A stretch of 25,113 bases of DNA from Fusobacteriaceae bacterium (GCA_016938425.1 JAFGUR010000157.1:1-25113), one strand, 5' to 3'. Shown: positions 14,436-23,344, counted from the stretch's first letter. The notes: generated from the sequence alone by a model not told the origin. Translations and numbers: made by a program.

Positions 14436-14747
14436 TTATTTTATACTTTTTAAAAGATTAGAAACCACAGGTTTTTCATCATTTTCTTTATAAACAATCA
14501 TTATTTTGCCTATAATTCCTACTAACTCTATACCTGCTTTACCACATAATTCCTCTGCAATTTCTCTAATTTCCTCTTTATCTGCTTCTAAATTTTGTAA
14601 AACTTTAATTTTTATAAGTTCTCTAGATTTGATTCCATCAAGAATACTTTGGATAACATTATCTGTAAGCCCATCTTTACCTATTCTTACTATTGGTTCT
14701 AAATTGTGTGCTTCTTTTTTTAAAAAAGCTCTCTGTTTACTTGTCAT
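14436..14747 (-). CDS. yhbY: YhbY-family (CRS1-YhbY) ribosome-associated RNA-binding protein
   Basis: This 103-residue protein is one complete CRM domain: TSKQRAFLKKEAHNLEPIV (2-20), the GxxG-like RIGKDGLTDNVI (21-32), a central helix and the closing strand VGIIGKIMIVYKEN. Bacterial homologues bind precursor 50S particles. It lies 10 bp after the RNase J gene, with an AGAGAGGG site before the ATG, consistent with the RNA-processing theme of the block. A 29-bp gap follows before the DUF212 gene. Confidence 0.93.
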   Translation of the reverse strand: MTSKQRAFLKKEAHNLEPIVRIGKDGLTDNVIQSILDGIKSRELIKIKVLQNLEADKEEIREIAEELCGKAGIELVGIIGKIMIVYKENDEKPVVSNLLKSIK

Positions 14748-14757
14748 ATTTCCCTCT

Positions 14758-16602
14758 CTAAACTTCCATAATTATTGGCAAAATTATTGGATTTCTTTTA
14801 ATTTTTTCAAATAAGTGTCTTCCTGCTATATCTTTTACTTTATTTTTCAAAGTATTCCAGTCTGTTACGCCTTTTTCTTCTAATATTTTAAGTTCTACTT
14901 TTATAAGCTCAACTGTTTCATTAATTAAAATATCTGCTTCTCTTGAATAAATAAATCCTCTTGTAATTATATCTGGACCAGCTAATATCTTTCCAGTTTC
15001 TTTTGATATTGTCAACGGAACTATTACTATCCCGTCTTGAGCTAAATGTTGTCTATCTCTAAGAACAACATTTCCTACATCTCCTACTCCTAATCCATCA
15101 ACTAAAGTTGCCCCTGCTGGAACTTTCCCTGCTATTTTACATTCTGATTTTGTTAACTCAATTTTTGCTCCATTAAATGAAATAATTACATTTTCAGGTT
15201 TCACTCCACATTCAATTGCTGATTGTTTATGAGCTTTCAACATTTTATATTCTCCATGAACAGGCATAAAGAATTTTGGTTTAATTAAATTTAAAAATAA
15301 CTTTTGTTCATCTTTACTTCCATGCCCAGAAACATGTATTCCAGTAACTTTTTGAAATACAACTTCTGCTTCGTGTTTTAAAAGATTATTTATATTATTT
15401 ATAACTGCTTTTTCATTTCCAGGTATTGGTGTTGCCGAAATAATTACAGTATCTCCATCTTTTACCTTTATATGTTTATGCATTCTTTTTGCTATTCTAG
15501 AAAGAGCAGCCATAGGTTCTCCCTGTGTTCCTGTACAAAGGATAACTACGTTATCATCTTTCATACTCTCAACAGTATTAAGATTAATCATAAGCCCTTC
15601 TGGAACTTTTAAATATCCTAAATCTGTTGCAATTTCAAATACTTTAACCATTGATCTTCCATCAATAGCAATTTTTCTACCTGTTGCTTTTGCTATATCA
15701 ACTATTTGTTGTAATCTATGAACATGAGAAGCAAATGCAGCAATTATTATTCTTCCTGGTGCTTTAGAAAACTCTTGTCTAAAAGCTTCTCCAACACTTC
15801 TTTCTGATGGTGTAAATCCAGGGATTTCAGAATTTGTACTATCTGATAATAATAAGTCTACTCCTTCTTCTCCTAGGGCTGCTAGCCTTTGGAAATCCAT
15901 TCCTATCCCATCTACAGGAGTTAAATCAACCTTAAAATCTCCTGTATGAACTATTGTCCCAGCAGGTGTTTTTACTGCTATTGAATAAGCATCTGCTATT
16001 GAATGTGTTACTCTTATAAATTCTACTTCAAAATATTTACCAATTTTCAATTTTTCTCTTCCTACTACTTCTCTCATTGGAATATTTAAAGTATTTGGTA
16101 TTTGTCCTTCTAATTTAGTTCTAGCAAGGGCTAATGTTAATTTTCCACCATAAATTGGTACTTCTTTATTTAAGTTTTTATATAAATAAGATAAACCACC
16201 TATATGATCTTCATGACCATGAGTAAGCAATAATCCTTTGATTTTTTCTAAATTTTTACTTAAATAAGTATAATCAGGTATTACTAGATCTATTCCTAAT
16301 AATTCATCATCAGGAAAAGTTAATCCTGCATCAATTATAATAATTTCATCTCTATACTGAATTAAAGTCATATTTTTCCCAACTTCTTCAATACCACCTA
16401 ATGGAATTACATAAACTTTTTCTTCTTTTTTTGCTTTAGGTTCTATTTTTGTTACTACTTCTACCTTACTTTCTTTTTTAATCTCTTTTTTTACATCTTT
16501 TAAGATTGACTTTTTCACTACTTTCACATCTTCTTTTACATTGCCTTTTAATTCAACTTGTTTTTCCTCGGCTTTTTTACCTTGAAATATTTTTTTTAAC
16601 AA
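14758..16602 (-). CDS. rnj: Ribonuclease J
   Basis: This 614-residue cytoplasmic metallo-beta-lactamase/beta-CASP ribonuclease has combined 5'-3' exonuclease and endonuclease potential in mRNA decay and rRNA maturation. The metal site THGHEDHIGG (127-136), the core strand IIDAGLTFPDDE, HTGDFKVD, the beta-CASP segment with DGRSMVK, and GTQGEPMAALSR are all present, and the C-terminal domain is complete. About 60 extra residues, very rich in lysine, glutamate and valine, precede the PLGGIEEVGKN core; they may be disordered and bind RNA or partners. The start is TTG, six bases after CGGAGGA; this is the only well-placed site and it preserves the extension. Upstream is minC (52-bp gap). Confidence 0.94.
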   Translation of the reverse strand: MLKKIFQGKKAEEKQVELKGNVKEDVKVVKKSILKDVKKEIKKESKVEVVTKIEPKAKKEEKVYVIPLGGIEEVGKNMTLIQYRDEIIIIDAGLTFPDDELLGIDLVIPDYTYLSKNLEKIKGLLLTHGHEDHIGGLSYLYKNLNKEVPIYGGKLTLALARTKLEGQIPNTLNIPMREVVGREKLKIGKYFEVEFIRVTHSIADAYSIAVKTPAGTIVHTGDFKVDLTPVDGIGMDFQRLAALGEEGVDLLLSDSTNSEIPGFTPSERSVGEAFRQEFSKAPGRIIIAAFASHVHRLQQIVDIAKATGRKIAIDGRSMVKVFEIATDLGYLKVPEGLMINLNTVESMKDDNVVILCTGTQGEPMAALSRIAKRMHKHIKVKDGDTVIISATPIPGNEKAVINNINNLLKHEAEVVFQKVTGIHVSGHGSKDEQKLFLNLIKPKFFMPVHGEYKMLKAHKQSAIECGVKPENVIISFNGAKIELTKSECKIAGKVPAGATLVDGLGVGDVGNVVLRDRQHLAQDGIVIVPLTISKETGKILAGPDIITRGFIYSREADILINETVELIKVELKILEEKGVTDWNTLKNKVKDIAGRHLFEKIKRNPIILPIIMEV

Positions 16603-16654
16603 TTTTTTCCTCCGTTTAATTAACAGAGAGTTGTACTACATTCCAATAATTTTT

Positions 16655-17311
16655 CTAGTTTTTATTTAAATTAAAGAATTTACTCAATCCTTTTTTCCCT
16701 TTTTTATCCAATTTTTGCGATATATATTTATTATAAATTTCCGTTCCTTTAACTTCTTCAACTACAAAGTTTCCATTATCATCAATAAATACTATCTCTG
16801 GATACATTCCACTAGAATCTTCTGGACTTTTAGCCATTATATCAGCTATTCTGAGCAAGTTACCATTCATTTTTAAAGCCACAATTACTGCTTTTCTATC
16901 CCCATTACTTCCAGCATGAATAATGCCTTGTGCATTTCCTATTATAATAACATTTCCTCCTGCATTTATTTCTGCTCCTGGTGCCAAATCACCTAAAAGT
17001 ATAAGATCTCCTTCACATTCAATTTTTTGACCTGATCTTAATTTTTTTTGAATAATTTGAGTTTTTATAATATTATTTTGAACATAGTTATTTTGAATAA
17101 GACTTTCTTGTTTTTTTAGTAAAAATAAAGAATGTCCATATCTATCTAATAACTCTTTCAATTTAGGATAAAAAATTTTGTTTTCTGGAAATATTAAAAA
17201 TTCTGTTCCCTCTTGAAAAAATACTTTATCTTCCAATTTTTCTTTGAGTTCTTCTATCTCTTTCTCAATATCTCCATCAATCAAAATTCCCTCATTAATG
17301 GCTCTTAGCAA
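16655..17311 (-). CDS. minC: Septum site-determining protein MinC
   Basis: MinC blocks FtsZ polymers away from mid-cell. This 218-residue protein ends with the typical beta-helix domain (LRSGQKIECEGDLILLGD at 91-108, then GAEINAGGNVIIIGNAQGIIHAG and VALKM...LRIADI). The N-terminal domain (ELKEKLEDKVFFQEG, KLKELLDRYG) is present but begins about a strand later than usual. A Lys-rich tail (203-218) follows. The start is TTG, overlapping the PBP2 gene by 17 bp, with GAGGTGA 7 bases upstream; another TTG at 17284 with a GAGGG site is possible and would shorten it by 9 residues. minD and minE are not adjacent. The order MreD-like, PBP2, MinC mirrors the mreD-mrdA-minC order of Clostridia. Confidence 0.9.
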   Translation of the reverse strand: MLRAINEGILIDGDIEKEIEELKEKLEDKVFFQEGTEFLIFPENKIFYPKLKELLDRYGHSLFLLKKQESLIQNNYVQNNIIKTQIIQKKLRSGQKIECEGDLILLGDLAPGAEINAGGNVIIIGNAQGIIHAGSNGDRKAVIVALKMNGNLLRIADIMAKSPEDSSGMYPEIVFIDDNGNFVVEEVKGTEIYNKYISQKLDKKGKKGLSKFFNLNKN

Positions 17312-19106
17312 CTTCTGTCACCTCACTAACACGACCTTTGTACAACTCTAAATATTTATCAACAAAAGCTTTTGCCACTGGAGTAGCTACTGCTCCTCCA
17401 CCTCCTCCATTTTCGATAAATGCTACAAAAACAATTTCTGGATTTTTTGCAGGAAAAAATCCTGCTGTCCATGCATGAGAATCTCCTCCTGGATTCTGTG
17501 CTGAACCTGTTTTTGCTGCAATCTCTAAATCTTTAGTTCTTAAAGCTTTTGCAGTACCATTATCTTTTGCCACTGTATCTATAAGAGCATTAGTTAATAC
17601 TTCGTAATACTCTTTATTTGCATCATATTTATAAGCTATTTGTTTAGCTGTTTCCTTTATCATACCATTATAATCAATTAATGCTTTCACTACTCTTGGT
17701 TTATAAGTATATCCTTGATTTGCTATTATACTATAAACTTGTAACATTTGTATAGGAGTTGTTAATAAATATCCTTGACCTATCGAAAAATTGATAGTAT
17801 CTCCAGGATACCATTTAGTCCCTAATTTATCTTGTTTCCAAGTAGGTGTTGGTAATACCCCTTTTTTCTCTTCTAATATATCTATCCCAGAAAGCTGACC
17901 TATTCCCATTCCTCTTGCCACATTTTCTATCACTGTATTTCCTAATTGATCTGCAAGTGCATAGTAATAAACATTTACAGATTCTACAAGTGATTTAGAC
18001 ATATTTACTACTCCATGCCCCCCATGTTTCCATGATCTATATCTATATTTTCCTAATTGATAATATCCTGGGTCATATATTGTCATATCTGGATCTATTC
18101 CATTTTGTAAAAATGCCATAGCAGGTATAACTTTAAAAATTGATCCTGGTGGAAAAGAACTACTAATTGTTCTATTATAAAGAGGTTTTAATGGGTCTCC
18201 TATCAAATTATTCCATTCCTCTGTTGTAAATTTTCCTGCAAATCTATTCAATGAATACTCTGGATTACTTATTATAGTTATAACTTCTCCTGTTTTTACA
18301 TCCATAGCTATAAATGCACCTTTTTTACCTTCTAATGTTTTAGCCATTTGATCTTGAAGTCTCGAATCAATGCTTAATAAAAGTTCTTTTCCAGGTACTG
18401 CCTTTACGCTATCTATACTTTTCACTAATTTATTATAAGCATTAACTTCTATATACTCTAATCCATCCTTACCTTGCAATTCTCTATCATAACTTTTTTC
18501 TACACCTTGTTTACCTACTATGCTATTTCTAGTATATCCTTTGTACTTTAATTCCTCATATTCTTTTTTATTAATTGGCTTTACATAACCTATTGTATGA
18601 GAAGCAAAAGTATCATATATATAATTTCTTTTAGAATATGATACAACATCTAAATAGGGATACTTTTCTAAGTTTTCCAATATAATATGAGCTTTTTCTA
18701 CCGGTAAGTCCTCTAATATCTCATTTTCCCCTGTATAAGTATAAATTTCTCCATATTTTATTTTTTTCTCGATACTATTTTTAGGCATATCTACTAATTT
18801 TGATATTTCATTTAAAATTTTATCATCATATTCTCTTCCATTTAGATAAACTAATCTATATCCGGGTAAATTAGTTACTAAAAGTTTTCCATTTCTATCA
18901 TAAATTTTTCCTCTAGGTGCATTAACTGTTTTTATCTTTACTCTATTATTTTGTGAAAGTTTATGATAATATTCTCCTTTATAAACTTGAAGATAAAAAA
19001 GACGAATTCCTAAAAGACTGTAAATAATTATTATGAAAGTTTTTAAAAAAATCGTTCTAATGTTCATGTCTTTATTAGTTCTTAATACGCTTCTTTTTCT
19101 TTTCAT
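17295..19106 (-). CDS. mrdA: Penicillin-binding protein 2 (elongation transpeptidase)
   Basis: This 603-residue class B PBP crosslinks side-wall peptidoglycan in the rod-elongation complex. It has a cytoplasmic basic start, one membrane anchor (about 18-40), a pedestal domain (APRGKIYDRNG at 63-73, GKQGVEKSYDREL at 198-210) and a transpeptidase domain with all three active-site motifs: SxxK at Ser322-Lys325 (PPGSIFK), SVN (376-378) and KTGS (532-535). It is a target of beta-lactams. The ATG at 19106 has AAAGGGAA about 12 bases upstream; a second Met at residue 14 is an alternative. Adjacent MreD-like and MinC genes support the PBP2 rather than PBP3 assignment. Confidence 0.93.
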   Translation of the reverse strand: MKRKRSVLRTNKDMNIRTIFLKTFIIIIYSLLGIRLFYLQVYKGEYYHKLSQNNRVKIKTVNAPRGKIYDRNGKLLVTNLPGYRLVYLNGREYDDKILNEISKLVDMPKNSIEKKIKYGEIYTYTGENEILEDLPVEKAHIILENLEKYPYLDVVSYSKRNYIYDTFASHTIGYVKPINKKEYEELKYKGYTRNSIVGKQGVEKSYDRELQGKDGLEYIEVNAYNKLVKSIDSVKAVPGKELLLSIDSRLQDQMAKTLEGKKGAFIAMDVKTGEVITIISNPEYSLNRFAGKFTTEEWNNLIGDPLKPLYNRTISSSFPPGSIFKVIPAMAFLQNGIDPDMTIYDPGYYQLGKYRYRSWKHGGHGVVNMSKSLVESVNVYYYALADQLGNTVIENVARGMGIGQLSGIDILEEKKGVLPTPTWKQDKLGTKWYPGDTINFSIGQGYLLTTPIQMLQVYSIIANQGYTYKPRVVKALIDYNGMIKETAKQIAYKYDANKEYYEVLTNALIDTVAKDNGTAKALRTKDLEIAAKTGSAQNPGGDSHAWTAGFFPAKNPEIVFVAFIENGGGGGAVATPVAKAFVDKYLELYKGRVSEVTEVAKSH

Positions 19107-19111
19107 CCTAA

Positions 19112-19519
19112 CTATTCCCTTTCAGATTTTAAAAGTACAATATTCATTATTAAAACAAATATAAATTCTTTTATCATATTCATGTAACCAACTATACCTA
19201 TTTCAAAAAATTTAACATAAAAAATGTACAAAGCTACTTCTATTAATGTTATAAACACTAAATTAATTTTATTAAATAATAAGTGTTTAAATATAGTATT
19301 CATAATTAATAAATATACTATTAAAAATATTATTGGCCTTTCAACATGATAACCTGAAAGTCCCATTATAAAACCTATCAATATTGCATAAGGTAAAGAA
19401 AAAAGTTCATATTTAGAAGTTAGATATCCTACAACACTAATGGAAACTACATTATAAGGAAATTCTACATAAACACTACTTTCTAGAAAAACTAAAAGTA
19501 GTATAACAAGTAAGTCCAT
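19112..19519 (-). CDS. mreD: MreD-like rod shape-determining membrane protein
   Basis: This 135-residue protein is hydrophobic almost throughout, with four to five likely membrane helices and short charged loops (KYEL, KHLLFNK). Length, topology and place directly before the PBP2 gene fit MreD, which is poorly conserved in sequence. I see no diagnostic motif, so the call rests on context. The start codon overlaps the rsfS stop (TAATG), and the stop is 5 bp before PBP2. mreB and mreC are not in the window. Confidence 0.68.
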   Translation of the reverse strand: MDLLVILLLVFLESSVYVEFPYNVVSISVVGYLTSKYELFSLPYAILIGFIMGLSGYHVERPIIFLIVYLLIMNTIFKHLLFNKINLVFITLIEVALYIFYVKFFEIGIVGYMNMIKEFIFVLIMNIVLLKSERE

Positions 19520-19854
19520 TAAGACTTAAACTCTTCTTTCGCAAAACTCCATAATTGTTCCAACTTATAATGTTCCCTTGTTTCTTTTAAAAAAATATGA
19601 ACTAATACAGAATCATAGTCTAATAATATCCATTCTCCATCTTTATATCCTTCTACCCCTAGTTTCTCTATCCCAACTTCTTGTAATTTATCAGATATTT
19701 CATCTGAAATTGCTTGTGCATTTTTCCCTGACCTTGCTGTACAAATTATAGCTTTATCGCATATAGAACTTTTATTTTCAAAGTCTAAAACTAATATTTC
19801 TTCTCCTTTTAATCTATCTATTGCATCAACTATTACTTTTACTTCTTTCTCCAT
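19519..19854 (-). CDS. rsfS: Ribosomal silencing factor RsfS (Iojap)
   Basis: This 111-residue protein is a complete RsfS, which binds uL14 on the 50S subunit and stops subunit joining during starvation. The conserved block EGYKDGEWILLDYDSVLVHI (68-87), the ETREHYKLEQLW ending and the N-terminal ILVLDFENKSS (20-30) are all present. GGAGGATTA precedes the ATG. A 111-bp gap upstream breaks the otherwise tight packing, so an internal promoter is possible, though I find no convincing pair there. Confidence 0.94.
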   Translation of the reverse strand: MEKEVKVIVDAIDRLKGEEILVLDFENKSSICDKAIICTARSGKNAQAISDEISDKLQEVGIEKLGVEGYKDGEWILLDYDSVLVHIFLKETREHYKLEQLWSFAKEEFKS

Positions 19855-19965
19855 TAATCCTCCATTTGATTTTCTCTTTTTTCATCCCTGTTAAATCCCA
19901 ATTATTCAATCTTTGAAAATTAAAAATTCTTAAAACATTATCACTTAAATAAATTTAAATTTTTA

Positions 19966-20937
19966 TTATCTTACATATACATTTATTTTTGCATTTAAAT
20001 CTTTAGTTTCTACTAAACTATCAATTCCTAAATATTTTGATATTTTATACGCTACATAGTAATCCTCTGTACTATATTCAATATAAGGCTTTTCGATATC
20101 TTTATTTGTTATCAAACTTTTAACATCTTGATATCCATTTTTCTCTAATAATTCCTTATTTTGTTTATCCTGTTCTTTATTTCTGTAAATATCAACTTCA
20201 AAAAGTCCCTTTGGTTCTTTTCCTAAAACTATAACTGCCTGCGCTGGTGTTGGTAATTTACTTTTCTCTTTAATTTTTATATATTTTAAGTCTGTTGACA
20301 TAATTAAAGCTTCTATCTCAGTTTTATTTAAACTATTATTTATTACATAACTATAATCGCTTTCCTCTTCATATGTTGCTGGATTATAATTATAACTTAA
20401 AGCTTTTTTTATTTTTTCACCTGTTTTTTTGCTATAACCTGCTTGTCCTGTTGCATTTAGCACATCAATCATTACGTTTTCATGTTTTACTTCTTTTGCG
20501 TTCTCTCCATAATAAAGTTTTACAAAGGCTTTATTAAGTTCAGAAGTTAATATATAATTTCTATCTCCATTTTTTATTAAAGGTATATTTACTGAATTTT
20601 TAGTTGCAGCATCAATATTTCCTTTTGGAACAACATACCCTTCTAATCCTTCTGGAAATATACTTTTCATCACTTGAAATAATTCAGAGTATTTTTTATT
20701 ACTTACATAATCATCTATTTTTTTATCATTCCCAATATAAGTATCATTTGGAATTTTTAAAGAAATCTTGTCATCATAAATAACAAACACATTTTCTTTT
20801 CCTATTATTAAGTACTTTTTATAATTTACTTCTGTTTTACCATTAAAATAATTATTTAATAAATATACAGCTCCTAAAAGAAGCATTATCCATATCATCA
20901 AAAATGTTTTTCTTCTCTTCAATGTCTTTCTATTCAC
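19966..20937 (-). CDS. Membrane-anchored protein with degenerate LCP-like region and LytR_C domain(s)
   Basis: This 323-residue protein has a basic start, one membrane anchor (12-28) and an external portion. Residues 42-110 resemble a shrunken LytR-CpsA-Psr domain: YLIIGKE, then KIPNDTYIG (61-69) where active LCP enzymes have the (S)IPRDTYV motif, so the arginine is an asparagine. Residues about 154-240 (VMIDVLNATGQAGYSKKTGEK...) are a LytR_C domain, and 247-323 (VDIYRNKEQDKQN...INVYV) look like a second, weaker copy. Catalytic wall-polymer ligase activity is therefore unlikely; a binding or scaffolding role in the envelope is an inference. The start is GTG, overlapping the mtaB end by 8 bp. 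A 111-bp gap to rsfS follows, without a gene. Confidence 0.7.
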   Translation of the reverse strand: MNRKTLKRRKTFLMIWIMLLLGAVYLLNNYFNGKTEVNYKKYLIIGKENVFVIYDDKISLKIPNDTYIGNDKKIDDYVSNKKYSELFQVMKSIFPEGLEGYVVPKGNIDAATKNSVNIPLIKNGDRNYILTSELNKAFVKLYYGENAKEVKHENVMIDVLNATGQAGYSKKTGEKIKKALSYNYNPATYEEESDYSYVINNSLNKTEIEALIMSTDLKYIKIKEKSKLPTPAQAVIVLGKEPKGLFEVDIYRNKEQDKQNKELLEKNGYQDVKSLITNKDIEKPYIEYSTEDYYVAYKISKYLGIDSLVETKDLNAKINVYVR

Positions 20938-22228
20938 CTATAAGCATCCCCTTTTCTAGACCTTTTATATCAACATCAACTATTTCATTTATTGACTCTT
21001 TATAATTATCTATTCTAACTTTTATATAGTTTGATGTATATCCATAGGCCTTCCCGTGTTTTATTTCTTCTACTAATACACTTAACTTTTTACCAATATA
21101 CTTCATTCTGGTTTCTTTATACATTTTTTCTCTTAATTCTTCTAATGCATCAGCTCTTTGTTTTTTATCCTTAGCATCAACTTTTTCTTCATATATTGCA
21201 GCTAGAGTATTTTCTCTATCTGAGTATTGAAAAATATGTAAATCTGAAAAACCTATTTGCTCAATCAATTTATAAGTATTAAAAAAATTATTTTCTTTTT
21301 CATGTGGGAACCCTACTATAACATCCCCTGTAAATTCTAAATCATTAACACTTTTTTTCAATTCTCCTAAAACTTTTATTACATCTTCTCTTTTGTACTT
21401 TCTTTTCATCAGTTTTAGAACTTCATTATCTCCTGATTGTAAAGAAATATGAAGATGCGGCATCAATTTTTTTTCATTTTTTAATAATTCAATAAATCTT
21501 TGACTAATCTTATCTGGATAAATTGAACCTAATCTAATTCTTTGAATACCTTCAATTATAGCACACTTTTCTAAAATATCTTCAAGAAAAATTTCTGCTT
21601 CCAAATCTTCTCCATAAGCTCCAAGATTTATTCCAATTAAAATAATCTCTTTAAATCCATCTCTTGCCAGTTCCCTTACTTCATCTATTATGTTTTCTGG
21701 CTTTCTACTTCTACTTTTTCCTCGAGCAAAAGGTATTTTACAATAAGAACAAAAATTATTACATCCATCTTGAATTTTAATATAAGCTCTAGACATTTCT
21801 CTTAATGTAGAAAATTCCATTTCTTCATAAATGTCTTCATCAAATATATTTTTCAAAATTAATTTAGGTAAAATTTCTTGTTTTTCTATTTTACTTATCA
21901 ATTTGAAAATAGCATTTTTATCTGTATTTCCTACTACATAGTCTATTTCTTCTATTTCACTTAATTCTTTTCCATTTGTTTGAGCATAGCATCCCGTTGC
22001 TATAACTATAGCATTTCTATTGTTTTTTTTAGCTCTTCTTAACATATTTCTTGTTTTTTTGTCTGCAATGGAAGTTACTGTGCATGAATTAATTATATAA
22101 ATATCTGATTCTTCTTCAAATTCAACAGCATTAAATCCATTATCCAAAAACTGCTTTTTAAGCCCTTCTGTTTCATATTGATTTACTTTACATCCAAGGG
22201 TGTAAAAAGCAACTCTATTAAATTTCAT
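20930..22228 (-). CDS. mtaB: tRNA (t6A37) methylthiotransferase MtaB
   Basis: This 432-residue radical-SAM enzyme adds a methylthio group to t6A at position 37 of ANN-decoding tRNAs. N-terminal cluster cysteines are C13, C49 and C80; the radical-SAM CxxxCxxC is C156-C160-C163 (DGCNNFCSYCKIPFARG). The opening TLGCKVNQYE (10-19) is diagnostic of MtaB rather than MiaB or RimO. A TRAM domain closes the protein (about 370-432). It overlaps rsmE by 11 bp and the LytR_C gene by 8 bp, so it is translated within the operon. An AGGAATATTAGC segment supplies a modest ribosome site. Confidence 0.94.
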   Translation of the reverse strand: MKFNRVAFYTLGCKVNQYETEGLKKQFLDNGFNAVEFEEESDIYIINSCTVTSIADKKTRNMLRRAKKNNRNAIVIATGCYAQTNGKELSEIEEIDYVVGNTDKNAIFKLISKIEKQEILPKLILKNIFDEDIYEEMEFSTLREMSRAYIKIQDGCNNFCSYCKIPFARGKSRSRKPENIIDEVRELARDGFKEIILIGINLGAYGEDLEAEIFLEDILEKCAIIEGIQRIRLGSIYPDKISQRFIELLKNEKKLMPHLHISLQSGDNEVLKLMKRKYKREDVIKVLGELKKSVNDLEFTGDVIVGFPHEKENNFFNTYKLIEQIGFSDLHIFQYSDRENTLAAIYEEKVDAKDKKQRADALEELREKMYKETRMKYIGKKLSVLVEEIKHGKAYGYTSNYIKVRIDNYKESINEIVDVDIKGLEKGMLIGE

Positions 22229-22925
22229 TTGCTAATATTCCTCCTACCACTATAGAAGCCGTTTCTGCTCTTAATATTCTCTTTCCTAATGTTACAATTT
22301 TAGCACCACGACTCTTTAGATACTCTATTTCTTTTTCTGAAATCCCTCCTTCTGACCCAACAATAAATAAAACTTTCCCTAATTTTTCATTTACTTTAAT
22401 TACTTGACTAATTTTTATATCTTCCTCATTTTCATAAGGAACTAAAACCAAATCATATTCTTCATAAGGTATTTCTTTCAATTTTTTTACTTCATCAATT
22501 TCTGTTAATTTTACAGCCTGACATTGTTTTAAACTTTCTTTTACAATTATATTCCACTTATCTTTTCTTTCTTTTATTTTTACAACTGTTCTTTCCATTT
22601 CAATTGGAATTATTTTAGAAATTCCTATTTCTACCAATTTTTGAATTACCAATTCCATTTTATCGTTTTTTAAAAGTCCAATTCCCCCATGAATTTCTAC
22701 TTTTGTAGAAAACTCATCTTCTCTTTTCTCAATAATTTTACAAAGTATTTCTTTTTTTGTTATTTCTATTATTTCAGTAATATATTCAAATTCTCCATCT
22801 ACAACTCTAAGTTTATCTCCTAATTGAAGCCTAAAAGAGTTTTTCATATGATTAATTTCTACTTTATCAGAAATTTCAATTATTTCTCCATTTATACAGC
22901 TTTTCTCAACAAAAGAGGTTATCAT
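22218..22925 (-). CDS. rsmE: 16S rRNA m3U1498 methyltransferase RsmE
   Basis: This 235-residue SPOUT enzyme methylates N3 of U1498 in 16S rRNA. An N-terminal PUA-like barrel (1-70) precedes the knotted methyltransferase fold with KNDKMELVIQKLVEIG (86-101), IVGSEGGISEKEIE (188-201) and LGKRILRAETA (213-223), the last two forming the SAM knot. The length is normal. Its start overlaps the rrf2 stop (TAATG), and its end overlaps mtaB; both downstream neighbours act on RNA. Confidence 0.94.
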   Translation of the reverse strand: MITSFVEKSCINGEIIEISDKVEINHMKNSFRLQLGDKLRVVDGEFEYITEIIEITKKEILCKIIEKREDEFSTKVEIHGGIGLLKNDKMELVIQKLVEIGISKIIPIEMERTVVKIKERKDKWNIIVKESLKQCQAVKLTEIDEVKKLKEIPYEEYDLVLVPYENEEDIKISQVIKVNEKLGKVLFIVGSEGGISEKEIEYLKSRGAKIVTLGKRILRAETASIVVGGILANEI

Positions 22926-23344
22926 TATATTACTTCTCCATTTTTCATAAGTTCAAATAATGTTGTTTCTTCTAGTATTTTACTCAAAGCCACATCTAAC
23001 TTATCCCATAAGTAAAGAGTTCTACAATCAGTTCTAACACAATTTTTGTTATGCTTATCACACATAACAACTCTTATATCAGTTTCTAACACATTAAAAA
23101 CTTCTAATATAGAAATTTCTTCTGAAGTTTTGTTAAGTCTATACCCTCCATTAGGTCCTCTTTTTCCAATTATTATTCCTGATTTTTTAAGTTTAAATAG
23201 TATTTGTTCCAAATATTGAACAGATAATTTTTGATTTTCTGAAATTTCTTTTATTCTTACAAGTTTTTCTTCATCACCAATTGTTTCTTCTGCTATATAA
23301 ATAAGCGCTCTAAGACCATATCTTGTTTTAGTACTTATTTTCAT
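22925..23344 (-). CDS. Rrf2-family transcriptional regulator with three conserved cysteines
   Basis: This 139-residue winged-helix regulator opens with MKISTKTRYGLRALIYIA (1-18) and has SVQYLEQILFKLKKSG (41-56) and the wing GKRGPNGGYRL (60-70), all standard Rrf2. Cysteines C95, C102 and C107 lie in the region where IscR and NsrR hold an iron-sulfur cluster; the spacing C-x6-C-x4-C differs slightly from the C-x5-C-x5-C of E. coli IscR. It is the first gene of the long minus-strand block, so it may control itself and the genes that follow in response to iron-sulfur or redox state (inference). A GAGGGAG site precedes the ATG. No cysteine desulfurase genes are adjacent. Confidence 0.9.
   Translation of the reverse strand: MKISTKTRYGLRALIYIAEETIGDEEKLVRIKEISENQKLSVQYLEQILFKLKKSGIIIGKRGPNGGYRLNKTSEEISILEVFNVLETDIRVVMCDKHNKNCVRTDCRTLYLWDKLDVALSKILEETTLFELMKNGEVI

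Noticed and set aside
14506..14814. 102-codon + strand ORF
   Set aside because: Antisense to yhbY and the RNase J end; no motif or ribosome site.
22824..23015. 63-codon + strand ORF
   Set aside because: Antisense to rsmE and rrf2, which overlap as real coupled genes.
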